DNA from: Gammaproteobacteria bacterium
GTDB lineage: Bacteria; Pseudomonadota; Gammaproteobacteria; Steroidobacterales; Steroidobacteraceae
Length of the DNA stretch: 64,000 bases
Reading direction: 5' to 3'
Assembly: GCA_021323735.1 (NCBI GenBank)
Contig: JAJPKM010000052.1
Span: 1 to 64,000 of the forward strand
This document shows, one piece after another, positions 8,557 to 18,351 of the stretch (positions within the stretch are counted from its first letter, which is position 1; every line of letters begins with the position of its first letter). The notes below the pieces were generated by a model that ran no database searches, had not been told where the DNA came from, and worked only from the letters and a program-made list of their open reading frames with translations. The position numbers and the translations under genes were made by a program.

Positions 8557-9021
8557 TTACAGGCCCAAATCACTCAATGAGGGATGGCTCTCCGGGCGAG
8601 GGCCTGGGTCCCAGCGATAAAGCCGTTCAGCTTCGGTTATAAGCAAGTCGTTGATGCTCGCCAAGCGCAGCCGCATCAAACCCTGCTCATCGAATTCCCA
8701 GTTCTCGTTGCCGTAGCTGCGAAACCACTGGCCGCTGTCATCATGCCACTCATAGGCGAAGCGCACCGCGATGCGATTCTCGCGAAACGCCCAGAGTTCC
8801 TTGATCAGCCGATAATCCAGTTCCCGCGCCCACTTGCGCACCAGGAATGCCTGGATGGCGCTGCGGCCTTGGAGAAATTCCGCGCGGTTGCGCCAGCGGC
8901 TGTCTTCCGTATAGGCGAGCGCCACGCGGGCGGGGTCCTGCGTATTCCAGGCATTCTCCGCCATACGCACTTTTTGAAGGGCCGTTTCCAATGTAAACGG
9001 CGGAAGAGGCGGTCTATCCAT
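8557..9021 (-). CDS. DUF1348 / NTF2-like protein
   Basis: 154-residue protein matching the DUF1348 family of the nuclear-transport-factor-2-like fold. Family signature: [76 protein letters not shown] and the terminal [15 protein letters not shown]. No signal peptide. No catalytic residues are established for this group, so a biochemical role cannot be assigned. It lies about 100 bp upstream of the CDF gene on the same strand and may be co-transcribed with it. Confidence 0.9.
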   Translation of the reverse strand: MDRPPLPPFTLETALQKVRMAENAWNTQDPARVALAYTEDSRWRNRAEFLQGRSAIQAFLVRKWARELDYRLIKELWAFRENRIAVRFAYEWHDDSGQWFRSYGNENWEFDEQGLMRLRLASINDLLITEAERLYRWDPGPRPESHPSLSDLGL

Positions 9022-9082
9022 CAGATCTCCGAACGGCGCAAGGTGCCCACATGCGCAGTGGGTTGGCTTCCAATATGCTTGC

Positions 9083-11170
9083 TCAAAATCGTCGAGTCAC
9101 GTACAGCGTGGTGCTCTCGATCTTGAAGAAGGTCTCCGGGCGGACGCCCTGCACATCGCTCGCCAGCACGTGGTCCCGGGCAAGGTTCTGCCCATAGCGA
9201 TAGTCCAAATCCAGATCCCAGTAAGGCAGGATATCGCGCCACTCGACGCCAGCACCCCCGTACAGCGACGTCGCCGGCGTCTGTACATTGTAGCGTGCAA
9301 CTCCCGCGAATAAATCAAACGCGAGGGGGCCGTCGAAGCGGTGGCGATAGTCGACCACACGCAGGCCGATCAAAAGGTGATCGTCGATCTGGTCGAACTC
9401 TGCGCGCACGCCCAGATCGTTGCTGGTGCCGACGGCACGACGTGCGCCTACGGCAAAATGCGGACCGTATCCCAGCGGCGATGTGGTGATCGGAATCCCC
9501 TTCTCGAGGTCGGTGCGCACCTTGTTCGCGTTGACGCCGGCATTCACGAACACTTCGGCACCGTGTTGGTCGGCCGTCTGCGGCTCGTCATCCTCTTCGC
9601 TGTAAGGGCTCTCATCGCGAGTGCGCGCGTCGCCGCCGTAGCGCACGAATCCCGCAAGCCGGGAAAATGACTTGCCGTCGACGTCTCTGCCGCCGAAGGC
9701 CTCTCCGCCCACGACCACGCCGTTCCAGGGCCGCGAGTAGCGCAGAGTGAAATCATAGTAACGATGGTACGGAAACGGCGCCGGCGTGGCCACGTAGGTG
9801 CGGTTGTCGCCGCCGAAGTAGGTTTGATTCTGCAGCGTGCGCACGCGCTCCTCCAGATAGCCGCCGAATGAAGGCTCCCAGCCCACGCGCAACATCTGAC
9901 TGCGGGCGCCCACGCCGTCGTTGAAGTTGCGTTGATCCGCACCCCAGTTCCCCAGCACCAAATGATCGTTGGTCGTGCCGGCCAGAAAGATATTGTGCAC
10001 GTACCAGATGTTCGACCATTCGGAAATCTCATAGGTAAGATCGAAATAGCGGAGAATCCGCGGGAAATCGATGCCCACCGAGGTGGCGGGACTGCCCAGC
10101 AAGTAGCTGCCGCCGTCCTCGTTGTCCTCGCCCGCGTATTGAAAGTACACGGCGAACGGCGTCTTGGCCGGCACGATGAAACGGCTGACGTAGGACGCCT
10201 GTTGATTGCCCTGATTTTGGGAGGCTCCGCTGGGCACGAAGAAGTCTCGTGCCAGAAACCGCGCGGACGCGGGTAATCCGGCGCCGCCGCCGTACTCCAA
10301 TAGCCGGTTGAAACCTATCGACCAACCGCTGAGCGGTTCTATCGAAAACTGCGCGGCGAATATCCGCGGATCGCCCGATGCCCGGACACCGTTGTACGAG
10401 ATCTCTTGGGAGGATATGCGCGTGAGGAACAGTTCGTATTGGAATCCCAAGCGCGTCAACGGCTCATAATTCGACAGAGTCACCGACGGTGTCGTCGGCG
10501 TTTCGGTGCTGATGAGTGTGCTGCTGTCCGTCATCGGCGAAAGCCAGTGGTCGCGATAACCGACGTCGAGCTGCGCCCAGCTGGTGCCGAAGCTCACCGC
10601 CGACCCGGTCGGCGTGGTACGTCCGCGATAGGAAATCGCCCCGGCACTGACCAAGAGATAATCGCTGGGCTGTGCGTAGGCGATGGCGGACAGCTCGAAG
10701 TCGCTGTCCACCGGCATCCCATGCTGATTCGGCACCACCACGTTGTCCTTGGCATGCGTGGCCGCCCCCGTGGCGCTGGCGTGCGTCACGGCGTAGTCGC
10801 GCGAGTAGCGCTCGAGATATTTGGACACCCGGGTGCACAACGGCCTGTCGACCTCGCATGCCTGAGGCAGCGCCAGCTTCACCAGCTCCACCGAGAATGG
10901 GCGCTTCAGTATGGGTTCATCCGCCAAGATGAGCACCCGTTCTATCTGCCGTTCGATTTCTGGCTCGAGATTCATCGGCAGATAGGCCGTGACTCCCGCG
11001 GCGGTGGCGGCCGCGGACGCGGCCAGAAGCACGGCGGCAATCGCGAATCCATGGCTACTTGTAACCGTGAACCATCGCAATAGTTCGGCGCCACGCGGGA
11101 TGAAGCCCTCGAGTCGCGTACCGTAGATTAGGTTTCCCGGCAAACCGGTTAACTTGGGCGCGTTGAGCAT
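9083..11170 (-). CDS. Wzi-family capsule-assembly-like outer membrane protein
   Basis: 695-residue protein. After a short cytoplasmic N-terminus there is a hydrophobic export segment ([20 protein letters not shown]), a conserved periplasmic helical stretch ([21 protein letters not shown] and [22 protein letters not shown]), and a long run of alternating beta-strands ending in the aromatic ITLYVTRRF-type C-terminus typical of outer membrane beta-barrels (here TTLYVTRRF). This is the layout of the Wzi family, which in E. coli binds capsule polysaccharide at the cell surface. No capsule genes surround it, so it could bind another exopolysaccharide. The start is taken as the ATG at 11170; a longer frame reaches 11218. 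Confidence 0.82.
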   Translation of the reverse strand: MLNAPKLTGLPGNLIYGTRLEGFIPRGAELLRWFTVTSSHGFAIAAVLLAASAAATAAGVTAYLPMNLEPEIERQIERVLILADEPILKRPFSVELVKLALPQACEVDRPLCTRVSKYLERYSRDYAVTHASATGAATHAKDNVVVPNQHGMPVDSDFELSAIAYAQPSDYLLVSAGAISYRGRTTPTGSAVSFGTSWAQLDVGYRDHWLSPMTDSSTLISTETPTTPSVTLSNYEPLTRLGFQYELFLTRISSQEISYNGVRASGDPRIFAAQFSIEPLSGWSIGFNRLLEYGGGAGLPASARFLARDFFVPSGASQNQGNQQASYVSRFIVPAKTPFAVYFQYAGEDNEDGGSYLLGSPATSVGIDFPRILRYFDLTYEISEWSNIWYVHNIFLAGTTNDHLVLGNWGADQRNFNDGVGARSQMLRVGWEPSFGGYLEERVRTLQNQTYFGGDNRTYVATPAPFPYHRYYDFTLRYSRPWNGVVVGGEAFGGRDVDGKSFSRLAGFVRYGGDARTRDESPYSEEDDEPQTADQHGAEVFVNAGVNANKVRTDLEKGIPITTSPLGYGPHFAVGARRAVGTSNDLGVRAEFDQIDDHLLIGLRVVDYRHRFDGPLAFDLFAGVARYNVQTPATSLYGGAGVEWRDILPYWDLDLDYRYGQNLARDHVLASDVQGVRPETFFKIESTTLYVTRRF

Positions 11171-11270
11171 GTGGGGATCGTAAGTTATAGCGGGCCAACT
11201 GTCGACGCGCGCGATCAAGTCAGCGCGGGCGACTGTTCAGTCCTCAGCGAAGTGCCGGAAGAACAATCAT

Positions 11271-12158
11271 TCAGTGTGCATCGAGAAAAGCTTCGATGCG
11301 CGGCGCGACCAATTCCGGCCGCTCGATGTGCAGCATATGCCCGGCGCCCGCGATGGCGGCAAGTTCGACGCCGGGATAGACGGCGCGCAGCGCCTCCGCG
11401 GTGCCGTCGGCGCCCAACCGCTTCAGATAGTCCGACTCCTCCCCCAGCATCAGCAGCAACGGGGCGCGTATTTCGCGCCAAGTGGCCTCGGCATCCTCGC
11501 GCTTGTAGAGAATCGGGTTCACCCAGTGGTGGCGCGGATCGGCCGCGAGGCGTACACGGCCCCGCTCGTCGGGCACACCCCACACGCGTGCGACGAAGGC
11601 GGCCGCCGCGGGAGCAAATCGTGGGTAGCGAAACTGAATGATGGACGCCAGCTGGGCAAAAGAGTCGTAGCTCTTCTCCTGCACCGGGCTCTTGATCTGA
11701 TCCAGCCATTTTCGCATGCGCTTCGGCGCCTCCGCCGCAAAGGTTCTTGGCAGTCCAAGCCCTTCCAGATTGATGAGGCAGCGCACGCGCTCCGGCCGCA
11801 GCCCCGCGTACAGGTTCGCGATGTTGCCGCCCATACTGTGACCCACGATGCGCGCAGGCCACTGCGGCGAAAGCCGGTCCATCAATGCGTCGAGATCGCC
11901 GAGATAATCGGGGAAGCCATAGCCTTCCTGCGGCCACTCGCTGCGCCCGAATCCGCGCCAATCGGGCGCAATGACCGGCCACTCCCGCCGGAAGGCATCG
12001 ACCATGAACTGGTAGGTTTCCGCCGCATCCAGCCAGCCGTGCAACAGAAACACCGGCGGTGAGACCGCGGAAGGCTCGGGGCCCCAACGGGTCAAATGCA
12101 TGTTGAGACCGCGTATCTTCAAGATCTCGCGCCGCGGTTGCCGCAGCGCTCGGTACAC
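11271..12158 (-). CDS. alpha/beta-fold hydrolase
   Basis: Alpha/beta-hydrolase of about 295 residues. Seen: oxyanion loop HGWLDAAETY, second signature DWRGFGRSEWP, nucleophile elbow GHSMGGN, catalytic acid in LLLMLGEESD and catalytic His in GAGHMLHIERPE. The triad is complete; substrate is unknown (esterase or C-C hydrolase types are possible). The first beta-strand sequence REILKIRGLNMHLTRWG begins before the first ATG (12101), so the GTG at 12158, eight bases after the ilvA stop, is the better start. Likely co-transcribed with ilvA. Confidence 0.85.
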   Translation of the reverse strand: MYRALRQPRREILKIRGLNMHLTRWGPEPSAVSPPVFLLHGWLDAAETYQFMVDAFRREWPVIAPDWRGFGRSEWPQEGYGFPDYLGDLDALMDRLSPQWPARIVGHSMGGNIANLYAGLRPERVRCLINLEGLGLPRTFAAEAPKRMRKWLDQIKSPVQEKSYDSFAQLASIIQFRYPRFAPAAAAFVARVWGVPDERGRVRLAADPRHHWVNPILYKREDAEATWREIRAPLLLMLGEESDYLKRLGADGTAEALRAVYPGVELAAIAGAGHMLHIERPELVAPRIEAFLDAH

Positions 12159-12165
12159 CGCGACG

Positions 12166-13722
12166 CTATCCAAGGCTGGACGCGGAGGGATCGCCACCGC
12201 CCAAGAAAATCTGGTACGCGGGGTTCTCGGTTTCCTCCGCGTAGGCGTACTGCAACGCGTCCAGGCGCAGCAGGAAATCGGTGCGGGTCTGCGGCGGTAC
12301 CTGGATGCCGGCCAGCACGTATCCCTGATCGGAACCGTGATTGCGGTAATGAAACAAACTGATATTCCAACCGCTACCGATGGCCTGCAGAAACTGGAGC
12401 AGCGCGCCCGGGCGTTCGGGAAACTCGAAGCGGTACAGCCGCTCATCGGCGAGGCCGCGCGCCGGGCCGCCCACCATGTAGCGTACATGCAGCTTCGCCA
12501 TCTCGTTGTCCGTCATGTCGCGTACGGCAAACCCTGCCGCCGCGAGCGCGTTCCGCAGATCTTCCCGCTCGGACCTGCCCGGTGCGAGAGCGACTCCCAC
12601 GAAGACCTGTGCCATGGGTTGATCGGCAAAGCGGTAGTTGAACTCGGTGACGCTGCGTTTGCCCAGCGCTTCGCAGAATTTCAAGAACGAGCCGGGCGCT
12701 TCGGGGATCTGCACGGCGAACAGCGCCTCACGCTGCGCGCCGATGTCGGGGCGCTCCGCCACGTGGCGCAGCCGGTCGAAATTCATGTTGGCGCCGCTAT
12801 TCACGGCGATCAACGTGCGCTCGGTGCAATTCTCCCGCGCCACGTATTTCTTGATCCCTGCCACGGCCAAAGCCCCCGCGGGCTCCGCAATGGAACGGGT
12901 GTCTTGAAAAATATCCCGAATGGCGGCGCAAATCTGATCCGTCGTCACCAGCACGATTTCATCGACGTACTGGCGTGCCAGCCGGAATGTCTCCTCGCCG
13001 ACGCGCCGCACGGCCACCCCGTCGGCGAACATGCCGATACGCTCGAGCGACACGCGCTTGCCGCCGCGCAGCGATTCGAACATCCCGGCCGCGTCTACCG
13101 GCTGCACGCCGATCACCTTGATACGCGGAAACAGCGCCTTCGCGTAGGCTGCCATTCCCGCGATCAAACCGCCGCCGCCGACCGGTACGAAGATGGCGTC
13201 GATGGCTTCGCCGTGCCGCTGGCGCAGGATTTCCATGGCAATGGTTCCCTGTCCGGCAATCACGTCGGGGTCATCGTAGGGATGCACAAACACCAGCTCT
13301 CGGCGACGGGCAAGCTCGGTTGCCTGCTCGTAGGCTTGGTCGAAGTCATCGCCATGCAAGACGATCTCAGCGCCCAAGTCTGCCGCCGCCTGCACCTTGA
13401 TCTCGGGCGTCGTCAGGGGCATGACGATCACCGCCGGGATGCCCCGGGTGCGCGCCGCCAGTGCGACCCCCTGGGCATGATTCCCGGCGGACGCGCAAAT
13501 CACACCGCGCTGCGCGCGGGTGGCCGAGAGTTGCGCGATCTTGTTGTAGGCACCGCGAATTTTGAACGAAAACTCCCGCTGGAGGTCTTCACGTTTGAAC
13601 ATGACGTGATTGTTCAGGCGTCGCGACAGCCGCGGTGCGGTTTCCAGTGCAGTCTCGACGGCCACGTCGTAGACCTTTGATTTGAGGATCCGATCGACGT
13701 AAGTTTCTTGGATGAGCGGCAT
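12166..13722 (-). CDS. ilvA: threonine ammonia-lyase, biosynthetic
   Basis: 518-residue PLP enzyme converting threonine to 2-oxobutanoate, the first step of isoleucine synthesis. The PLP lysine is in REFSFKIRGAYNK (Lys54); the SAGNHAQGVA phosphate-binding region and the glycine-rich FVPVGGGGLIAGMA loop follow. Two C-terminal ACT-like regulatory domains (starting near EALFAVQIPEAPGSF and RLYRFEFPERPGALLQF) are present as in E. coli IlvA (514 residues), so isoleucine feedback inhibition is expected. The ATG at 13722 gives the family start MPLIQETYVDRIL. It lies divergent from the DsbD-family gene. Confidence 0.96.
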   Translation of the reverse strand: MPLIQETYVDRILKSKVYDVAVETALETAPRLSRRLNNHVMFKREDLQREFSFKIRGAYNKIAQLSATRAQRGVICASAGNHAQGVALAARTRGIPAVIVMPLTTPEIKVQAAADLGAEIVLHGDDFDQAYEQATELARRRELVFVHPYDDPDVIAGQGTIAMEILRQRHGEAIDAIFVPVGGGGLIAGMAAYAKALFPRIKVIGVQPVDAAGMFESLRGGKRVSLERIGMFADGVAVRRVGEETFRLARQYVDEIVLVTTDQICAAIRDIFQDTRSIAEPAGALAVAGIKKYVARENCTERTLIAVNSGANMNFDRLRHVAERPDIGAQREALFAVQIPEAPGSFLKFCEALGKRSVTEFNYRFADQPMAQVFVGVALAPGRSEREDLRNALAAAGFAVRDMTDNEMAKLHVRYMVGGPARGLADERLYRFEFPERPGALLQFLQAIGSGWNISLFHYRNHGSDQGYVLAGIQVPPQTRTDFLLRLDALQYAYAEETENPAYQIFLGGGDPSASSLG

Positions 13723-13738
13723 CGGGAGCCTTATGAGT

Positions 13739-13761
13739 ATTCCAGTGAGCGCGTTGGCTGC
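13739..13761. repeat. intergenic copy of an ATTCC-GTGAGC-CGCGTTGGC motif
   Basis: ATTCCAGTGAGCGCGTTGGC followed by TGC, immediately upstream of ilvA. Similar blocks occur at 33999-34031, just upstream of the cysteine synthase gene, and at 37083-37140, upstream of the DUF4337 gene. On the minus strand this copy would place a GGAATACT -10-like sequence about 15-20 bp before the ilvA ATG. Confidence 0.4.
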
Positions 13762-13895
13762 ATGAGCGGTTGGCCCGCGGCGCCGGGGGTACATTAGCTC
13801 AAGCGGCCGCGCAGCGGTATCGCCGGGTCCATACTGTGAGATGCTCCACAGCCCGCGGGGCCCTGCGCTCGGGAAAGGATTTAATTCGGTAACAT

Positions 13896-16109
13896 ATGAC
13901 CATGCGTGCACTCAAGTTTGGGTTCGTCCTCCGGTTCTTCGGGCTCTTAGGGTTCTTCGGGTTCCTCGCCCTGCCTTTCGCCTCGCCGACAGCCTTTGCA
14001 CTGTCGGGGAGCACGGTGGCCACCGAAAACGTCAAGGCGCGGCTGGTCAGTGAAGTCACTGCGGTCGGGCCCGGCCAGAAGTTCTGGGTCGCCCTGGAAC
14101 TTGATATCCGCGACGGTTGGCATACCTATTGGCGCAATCCCGGCGATTCCGGCGAACCGACCAAACTGGCGTGGCAGCTTCCGCCGGGCTTCGCGGCCGG
14201 CGACATCGTCTGGATCACACCGCATCGCTTCGAAATTGCACCGCTGGTCAATTACGGCTACGCCAAGCATGCGGTGCACTTGGTGCAAGTAACCGCGCCC
14301 AAGGATCTGAAGGCGGGAATGCCGCTGACACTGGCGGCAAAGGCGAGCTGGTTGGTCTGCTCCGACGTGTGCATTCCGGAAGATGCAGACTTGCAGCTCA
14401 AGCTACCGGCCGTCGCCCACGATGGCGGCGTCGATCCTGCGGAATCGGCACTGTTCACGGCGGCTCGCAGCGAACTGCCGAGTGCGCAGCCGGCCGCGAC
14501 CAGCGCGCGGATCCAAGGCGATCAGCTGATCATTGCGCTGGGTCCGGAATGGGGCGCGATGCTGTCGCAGATCAAGTCGCTGACCTTTTTCCCATATGCA
14601 GAGGGTGGCATCGAATACGCCACGCCACAAAAACTGGCGCGTACCCAGGATGGGGTCGAACTCTCCATGAAGGTGGGCTACCAGCCGCCCAAGGCCGGCG
14701 CCATTCGCGGCGTGCTCATCGCCACCGAACAGAACGGCACCCAGTCCGACACCGTTCCCATCGAGATTGCCGCCGATTTTTCCGGTGCCGGCGCCGATAC
14801 CGCCAAAGCGAGTCCGCGATCCACCGGCGCGGCGCCCGTGACCGCACACCCCTCCCGGGAAGCAGAGCATTCGCTGCCGGTACTTCTGCTGTTCGCCATG
14901 CTGGGCGGCCTGATCTTGAACTTGATGCCCTGTGTATTTCCCGTGTTGTCCATCAAGGCCATCAACGTGGTCGAACAGGCCAAGAAGGACCCCGCCGCCG
15001 TGCGCCTCAAGGGCTTGGTCTTTGCCGCCGGCGTGGTCAGCTCGATGCTCGCCCTTGCTGCCGTCCTGCTGGCGCTGCGTGCCGGGGGCGAAGAGATCGG
15101 TTGGGGCTTCCAGCTGCAGTCGCCGCTATTCGTCACGCTGTTGATTTACTTGCTTTTGGCGGTGGGCCTCAATCTCTCTGGTGTTTTTGAGTTTGGCGGC
15201 GGTTTGGCCGGCGTGGGCGACGAGCTCACTCACGGCGACGGTTATCGCGCATCGTTCTTCACCGGCTTACTGACTACACTGGTGGCGACGCCATGCACGG
15301 CACCGTTCATGGCGCCGGCGCTCGGCGCCGCACTCACGCAACCGGCCATCAATGCCCTAGGTATATTCGCGGCCCTGGGGCTGGGTCTGTCCCTGCCCTT
15401 CGTGCTCCTATCCTTTGCACCCTGGACGCGCCGCGTGCTTCCCAGACCTGGGGCGTGGATGGATACCTTGAAGCAGGTCTTCGCCTTTCCGATCTACGCC
15501 TCCGCGGCATGGCTGCTGTGGGTCCTGTCGCATGAGACTTCTCCCTTCGGCCTGGGCGCCGCCTTGGCGGGAACCGTACTGATTGGCCTGGCTGCGTGGG
15601 CCTATCAAAAGTCCAACTCCAGCTCCGGCGGCGGCAAGGTCACCGTACTAGTCACGGCCGCGGCATCGCTGTTGCTGGCGATAGTCCTGCCGGTGCGCTT
15701 TGCCGACGTGGCCGGAGCCGCACCGGCCGGCACCGCACAGGTCAAGGGCGGCGACGATGAATGGCAGCCTTACAGCGCCGCGCGCGTTGCCGAGCTCAAC
15801 GCAGCGGGCCGCCCCTTGCTGGTGAATTTCACCGCGAGCTGGTGCCTGACCTGCCTCGTGAATGAACGCAATGCATTCTCCGATTCCGCCGTGCAGGAAA
15901 TTTTCCGCAGCAGGAAAGTCACCTTGATGAAGGGGGATTGGACCAATCGAGACCCCGCCATCACGCAGGCACTATCTGCATTCGGACGGGCCGGCGTACC
16001 GCTGTACGTGGTTTACAATTCAAGAGCCGGCGCGGAACCGCTGGTTCTGCCGCAAATCCTCACCGCCAGTGTCGTGCAGAGCGCGTTTACAGACGCACCC
16101 GCAAAATGA
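13896..16109 (+). CDS. DsbD-family protein-disulfide reductase
   Basis: 737-residue thiol electron-transfer protein that should move reducing power from cytoplasmic thioredoxin to the periplasm. Layout: signal segment with a curious FGLLGFFGF repeat; N-terminal periplasmic domain with WLVCSDVCIPE (CxxxC); membrane domain of about eight helices with the two redox cysteines in LNLMPCVFPVLSIKA and VATPCTAPFMAPALG; C-terminal thioredoxin domain with NFTASWCLTCLVNE (CxxC). The CxxxC N-domain is closer to ScsB-type proteins than to classical E. coli DsbD. Start at the ATG 13896, or 13902 two codons later. Confidence 0.92.
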   Translation: MTMRALKFGFVLRFFGLLGFFGFLALPFASPTAFALSGSTVATENVKARLVSEVTAVGPGQKFWVALELDIRDGWHTYWRNPGDSGEPTKLAWQLPPGFAAGDIVWITPHRFEIAPLVNYGYAKHAVHLVQVTAPKDLKAGMPLTLAAKASWLVCSDVCIPEDADLQLKLPAVAHDGGVDPAESALFTAARSELPSAQPAATSARIQGDQLIIALGPEWGAMLSQIKSLTFFPYAEGGIEYATPQKLARTQDGVELSMKVGYQPPKAGAIRGVLIATEQNGTQSDTVPIEIAADFSGAGADTAKASPRSTGAAPVTAHPSREAEHSLPVLLLFAMLGGLILNLMPCVFPVLSIKAINVVEQAKKDPAAVRLKGLVFAAGVVSSMLALAAVLLALRAGGEEIGWGFQLQSPLFVTLLIYLLLAVGLNLSGVFEFGGGLAGVGDELTHGDGYRASFFTGLLTTLVATPCTAPFMAPALGAALTQPAINALGIFAALGLGLSLPFVLLSFAPWTRRVLPRPGAWMDTLKQVFAFPIYASAAWLLWVLSHETSPFGLGAALAGTVLIGLAAWAYQKSNSSSGGGKVTVLVTAAASLLLAIVLPVRFADVAGAAPAGTAQVKGGDDEWQPYSAARVAELNAAGRPLLVNFTASWCLTCLVNERNAFSDSAVQEIFRSRKVTLMKGDWTNRDPAITQALSAFGRAGVPLYVVYNSRAGAEPLVLPQILTASVVQSAFTDAPAK

Positions 16110-16118
16110 CCACGCCAT

Positions 16119-16586
16119 GTGCTTGACTGCCTCCCCGTGGATAGTCCCACCACCGTATCGGTAGTCGATTTCCGCCGCCGAGCCATGGTGCTGCAGTGGC
16201 ACGCCCTCGGCGGCACGTGGACGGCCTGCGACATGCCGCCGGCGCTGGTTCATGGCATTGCCTTGATCCGCGCCGCGGGACCCAACATTTGCATCTTCGG
16301 TCAAGGAGGACGCTTGAGGCTGCAAGTCGGCCCCCATCAATATGCGCTGTCGGAGAACTCGCCGCGCATCAGCTGCACCCGCGGAATCGCCAGCTTCGGT
16401 TTTCGCCGGCGCTTTACGGTCAAGTCAAGCAGCGGCGACGTACTCTTCAGCCATTCCTACTGGACCCATCAAGGCCGGGATTTTTACCGCTGGCTGGCGG
16501 AGAAGGCGTCCGATCCTGACTGGCGAATCAGTTGCGCACGACAGTGGTCCGACGGCGTCGCTTCAGGGGCGATGCGGCCGCACTAG
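16119..16586 (+). CDS. conserved-looking protein of unknown function
   Basis: 155 residues from a GTG start nine bases after the DsbD-family stop, so probably the last gene of that operon. The protein has no signal peptide. It is predominantly beta in the first 100 residues (VSVVDFRRRAMVLQWHALGG, NICIFGQGGRLRLQVGPHQYAL, FGFRRRFTVKSS, DVLFSHSYW) and ends with an alpha segment (GRDFYRWLAEKASDPDW). Aromatic residues are abundant. I do not recognise a family. Its stop codon abuts the convergent rluF gene (1 bp). Confidence 0.7.
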   Translation: MLDCLPVDSPTTVSVVDFRRRAMVLQWHALGGTWTACDMPPALVHGIALIRAAGPNICIFGQGGRLRLQVGPHQYALSENSPRISCTRGIASFGFRRRFTVKSSSGDVLFSHSYWTHQGRDFYRWLAEKASDPDWRISCARQWSDGVASGAMRPH

Positions 16587-16587
16587 C

Positions 16588-17280
16588 CTAGATGCCGGTA
16601 TCCCTGATCAGCCCGGAGAGTTCTGCGAGCGTCAAATGGCGCCACTGCCCGGATGACAGCTTCCCCAAATGAATGTTCATGATTCTCACGCGCTCGAGCC
16701 GCTGCGCCTTGTAGCCTAGCGCCGAGCACATGCGGCGGATCTGCCGATTCAGTCCCTGGGTGAGAATGATGCGGAAGGATTGTGCATCGAGCCGCATGAC
16801 CTTGGCCGGTTTGGTCAATTCGCCCATGATCTTCACACCGCTCGCCATCATGCGCAGCGAAAGATCGGTGATGGGGCGGTCCACCGTGACCACGTACTCC
16901 TTCTCGTGATTGTTCTCCGATCGAAGGATCTCATTGACGATGTCGCCATCGTTGGTCAGCAATATCAGCCCCTCGGAATCGCGGTCCAGGCGCCCGACAG
17001 GAAAGATCCGTTCCGGATACCCGATGTAGCCGATGATGTTGTCCCGGATTTCCGGGTCGGTGGTGCAAATGATGCCGACGGGTTTATTGAAGGCGATGTA
17101 GATCTGCTTTTTCTTGCTGCCGATCAACTCGCCGTCGATGCGGACTTCGTCGCCCTCGCCCACCTGAGTGCCCAAGGTGGCAGCTTGGCCGTTGCAGGTC
17201 ACGCGACCGGCATCGATCCACCGGTCCGCCTCGCGCCGCGAACAGATGCCCGTTTCACTGATGTACTTGTTGAGACGCAT
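16588..17280 (-). CDS. rluF: 23S rRNA pseudouridine(2604) synthase RluF
   Basis: 230-residue RsuA/RluB-family pseudouridine synthase. N-terminal S4 RNA-binding domain (RLNKYISETGICSRREADRWI) and catalytic domain with FPVGRLDRDSEGLILLTNDG, which holds the nucleophilic aspartate. The block NHEKEYVVTVDRPITD and the segment QGLNRQIRRMCSALGY track E. coli RluF closely; the long basic C-terminal tail of E. coli RluF is absent. The enzyme isomerises U2604 in 23S rRNA (and U35 of tRNA-Tyr in E. coli). ATG at 17280 gives the family start MRLNKYIS. Confidence 0.92.
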   Translation of the reverse strand: MRLNKYISETGICSRREADRWIDAGRVTCNGQAATLGTQVGEGDEVRIDGELIGSKKKQIYIAFNKPVGIICTTDPEIRDNIIGYIGYPERIFPVGRLDRDSEGLILLTNDGDIVNEILRSENNHEKEYVVTVDRPITDLSLRMMASGVKIMGELTKPAKVMRLDAQSFRIILTQGLNRQIRRMCSALGYKAQRLERVRIMNIHLGKLSSGQWRHLTLAELSGLIRDTGI

Positions 17281-17386
17281 GGCGAGCCTCAAGAGCCTCG
17301 GTGCTCGGCAAACCCGTCCCGCTCGCGGCCACTGGGAAGACTCCGGCAGGCTGGGAACCTGACAGACTCGCGCAGTTTCCAACTAA

Positions 17387-18016
17387 CTAGGGGCGCGCGG
17401 ATAAGAAGGTTCCGATCTGTTTTGCCAGGGTTATTGGTGCCACCTCGAACAGGTCATCCGCGTAGTCGGTGATGTCGACGAACTTGGCTTGCGGCAGCGC
17501 GGTTTTCGCCTTGGCAATCTGCTCGGAGGTGTCCATCCGCGTGCGCATCACCAAACCGGGCTGTCTGACCGTCGGCAGCTTATCGTCCTCGGGAAGTCCT
17601 ACGAGCACCAGGCGTCGCGCAAGCTCCGGGCGGGCCTGCGCCAGTTCCAGCGCCACCGCCGCCCCGCCATGAACACCGAGGAGGTCTATTTCCCGGAGCC
17701 GTAGGTCATTTGCCAGGTCCGATAGGGCGGCGGCCGCATCGGCCACGCTGCCGCGGAGCGAAGGATCCGATTCGCCAAGACCCGGCAGATCCGGCGCGTA
17801 CACGGAACGCACATCCGCGATTTCGGGCAGAAACCGCACGAACCATCGGCTCGAACTCTTGGCTGGATGCAAACAGAACAGGGTGACTTGCTCGTCGAAT
17901 CCGCCGGTGGCCGGGAACGCCGTGCGCACGTGCAGCTGCCCAAACCGACAGTCAAAATAGGCGCGCCGGGTGCGGACCGGTCCGGCCGACGAATTAACTT
18001 TTGCGGACTTGGCCAA
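17387..18016 (-). CDS. short alpha/beta-hydrolase-fold protein lacking the nucleophile
   Basis: 209-residue protein with the N-terminal half of an alpha/beta hydrolase: FCLHPAKSSSRWF (oxyanion region), YAPDLPGLGESDPS, and the elbow LLGVHGGAAVALELA. The elbow reads G-V-H-G-G where G-x-S-x-G is expected, so the serine is replaced by histidine. The usual C-terminal acid/histidine region is reduced to a short helix-rich tail, making the protein about 60 residues shorter than typical. TTG start at 18016 with GGGAG upstream. Probably a non-catalytic fold member or one using different chemistry; function unknown. Confidence 0.75.
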   Translation of the reverse strand: MAKSAKVNSSAGPVRTRRAYFDCRFGQLHVRTAFPATGGFDEQVTLFCLHPAKSSSRWFVRFLPEIADVRSVYAPDLPGLGESDPSLRGSVADAAAALSDLANDLRLREIDLLGVHGGAAVALELAQARPELARRLVLVGLPEDDKLPTVRQPGLVMRTRMDTSEQIAKAKTALPQAKFVDITDYADDLFEVAPITLAKQIGTFLSARP

Positions 18017-18351
18017 CTTAAATCTCCCGCTCCAAATGAATTGGGAGCATACCCAACTTCGCCGACCGCCTCGACGAGGACTGCGCCACGCTCGCGGCCG
18101 CGACCACAGGCAGTCTGGGCATCACAACCGGACAAGGCGGTCAGAAATGCCCCATTGTATGTTGTATTTTCGCTACATTAAGTTTCACAGTTCTTAGCGA
18201 TAGGGCTAGCTTCGGAGGCGGAGCGAGGCTAAAGTGTTGCTCGAACGCAATTTGAGCGTGGCGGGAAAAAGACCGATCACCGACGAGCGCTCCTGACAAA
18301 GCGCCGCGAGGGGCATGGGGACCTTGAAGCCGGGCTATAGCCCGGCTTTTT
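18016..18351. other. intergenic region without protein-coding gene
   Basis: 335 bp between two minus-strand genes. The left part holds the promoter-like TTGGGTATGCTCCC (minus strand) for the 17387-18016 gene. The right part (about 18178-18353) is rich in short inverted repeats on the plus strand and ends in a strong intrinsic terminator; it is described as a candidate small RNA. Confidence 0.7.
18043..18056 (-). promoter_or_regulatory. promoter-like element GGGTATGCTCCC
   Basis: The minus strand reads TTGGGTATGCTCCC here, with TATGCT as a -10 candidate 30 bp before the TTG start at 18016. The identical 14-mer recurs at 24620-24633, 26 bp before the cysT start. TTGGG and CCCAA flank the core as an inverted repeat at this copy. 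No convincing -35 is visible at either site. Confidence 0.4.

Noticed and set aside
12100-13680. 526-codon plus-strand frame opposite ilvA
   Set aside because: Antisense shadow of a high-GC gene; no family pattern, while the minus strand is a clear IlvA.
13909-13970. GGGTTCTTCGGG-type repeats near the DsbD start as a regulatory repeat
   Set aside because: They encode the hydrophobic FGLLGFFGF core of the signal segment.
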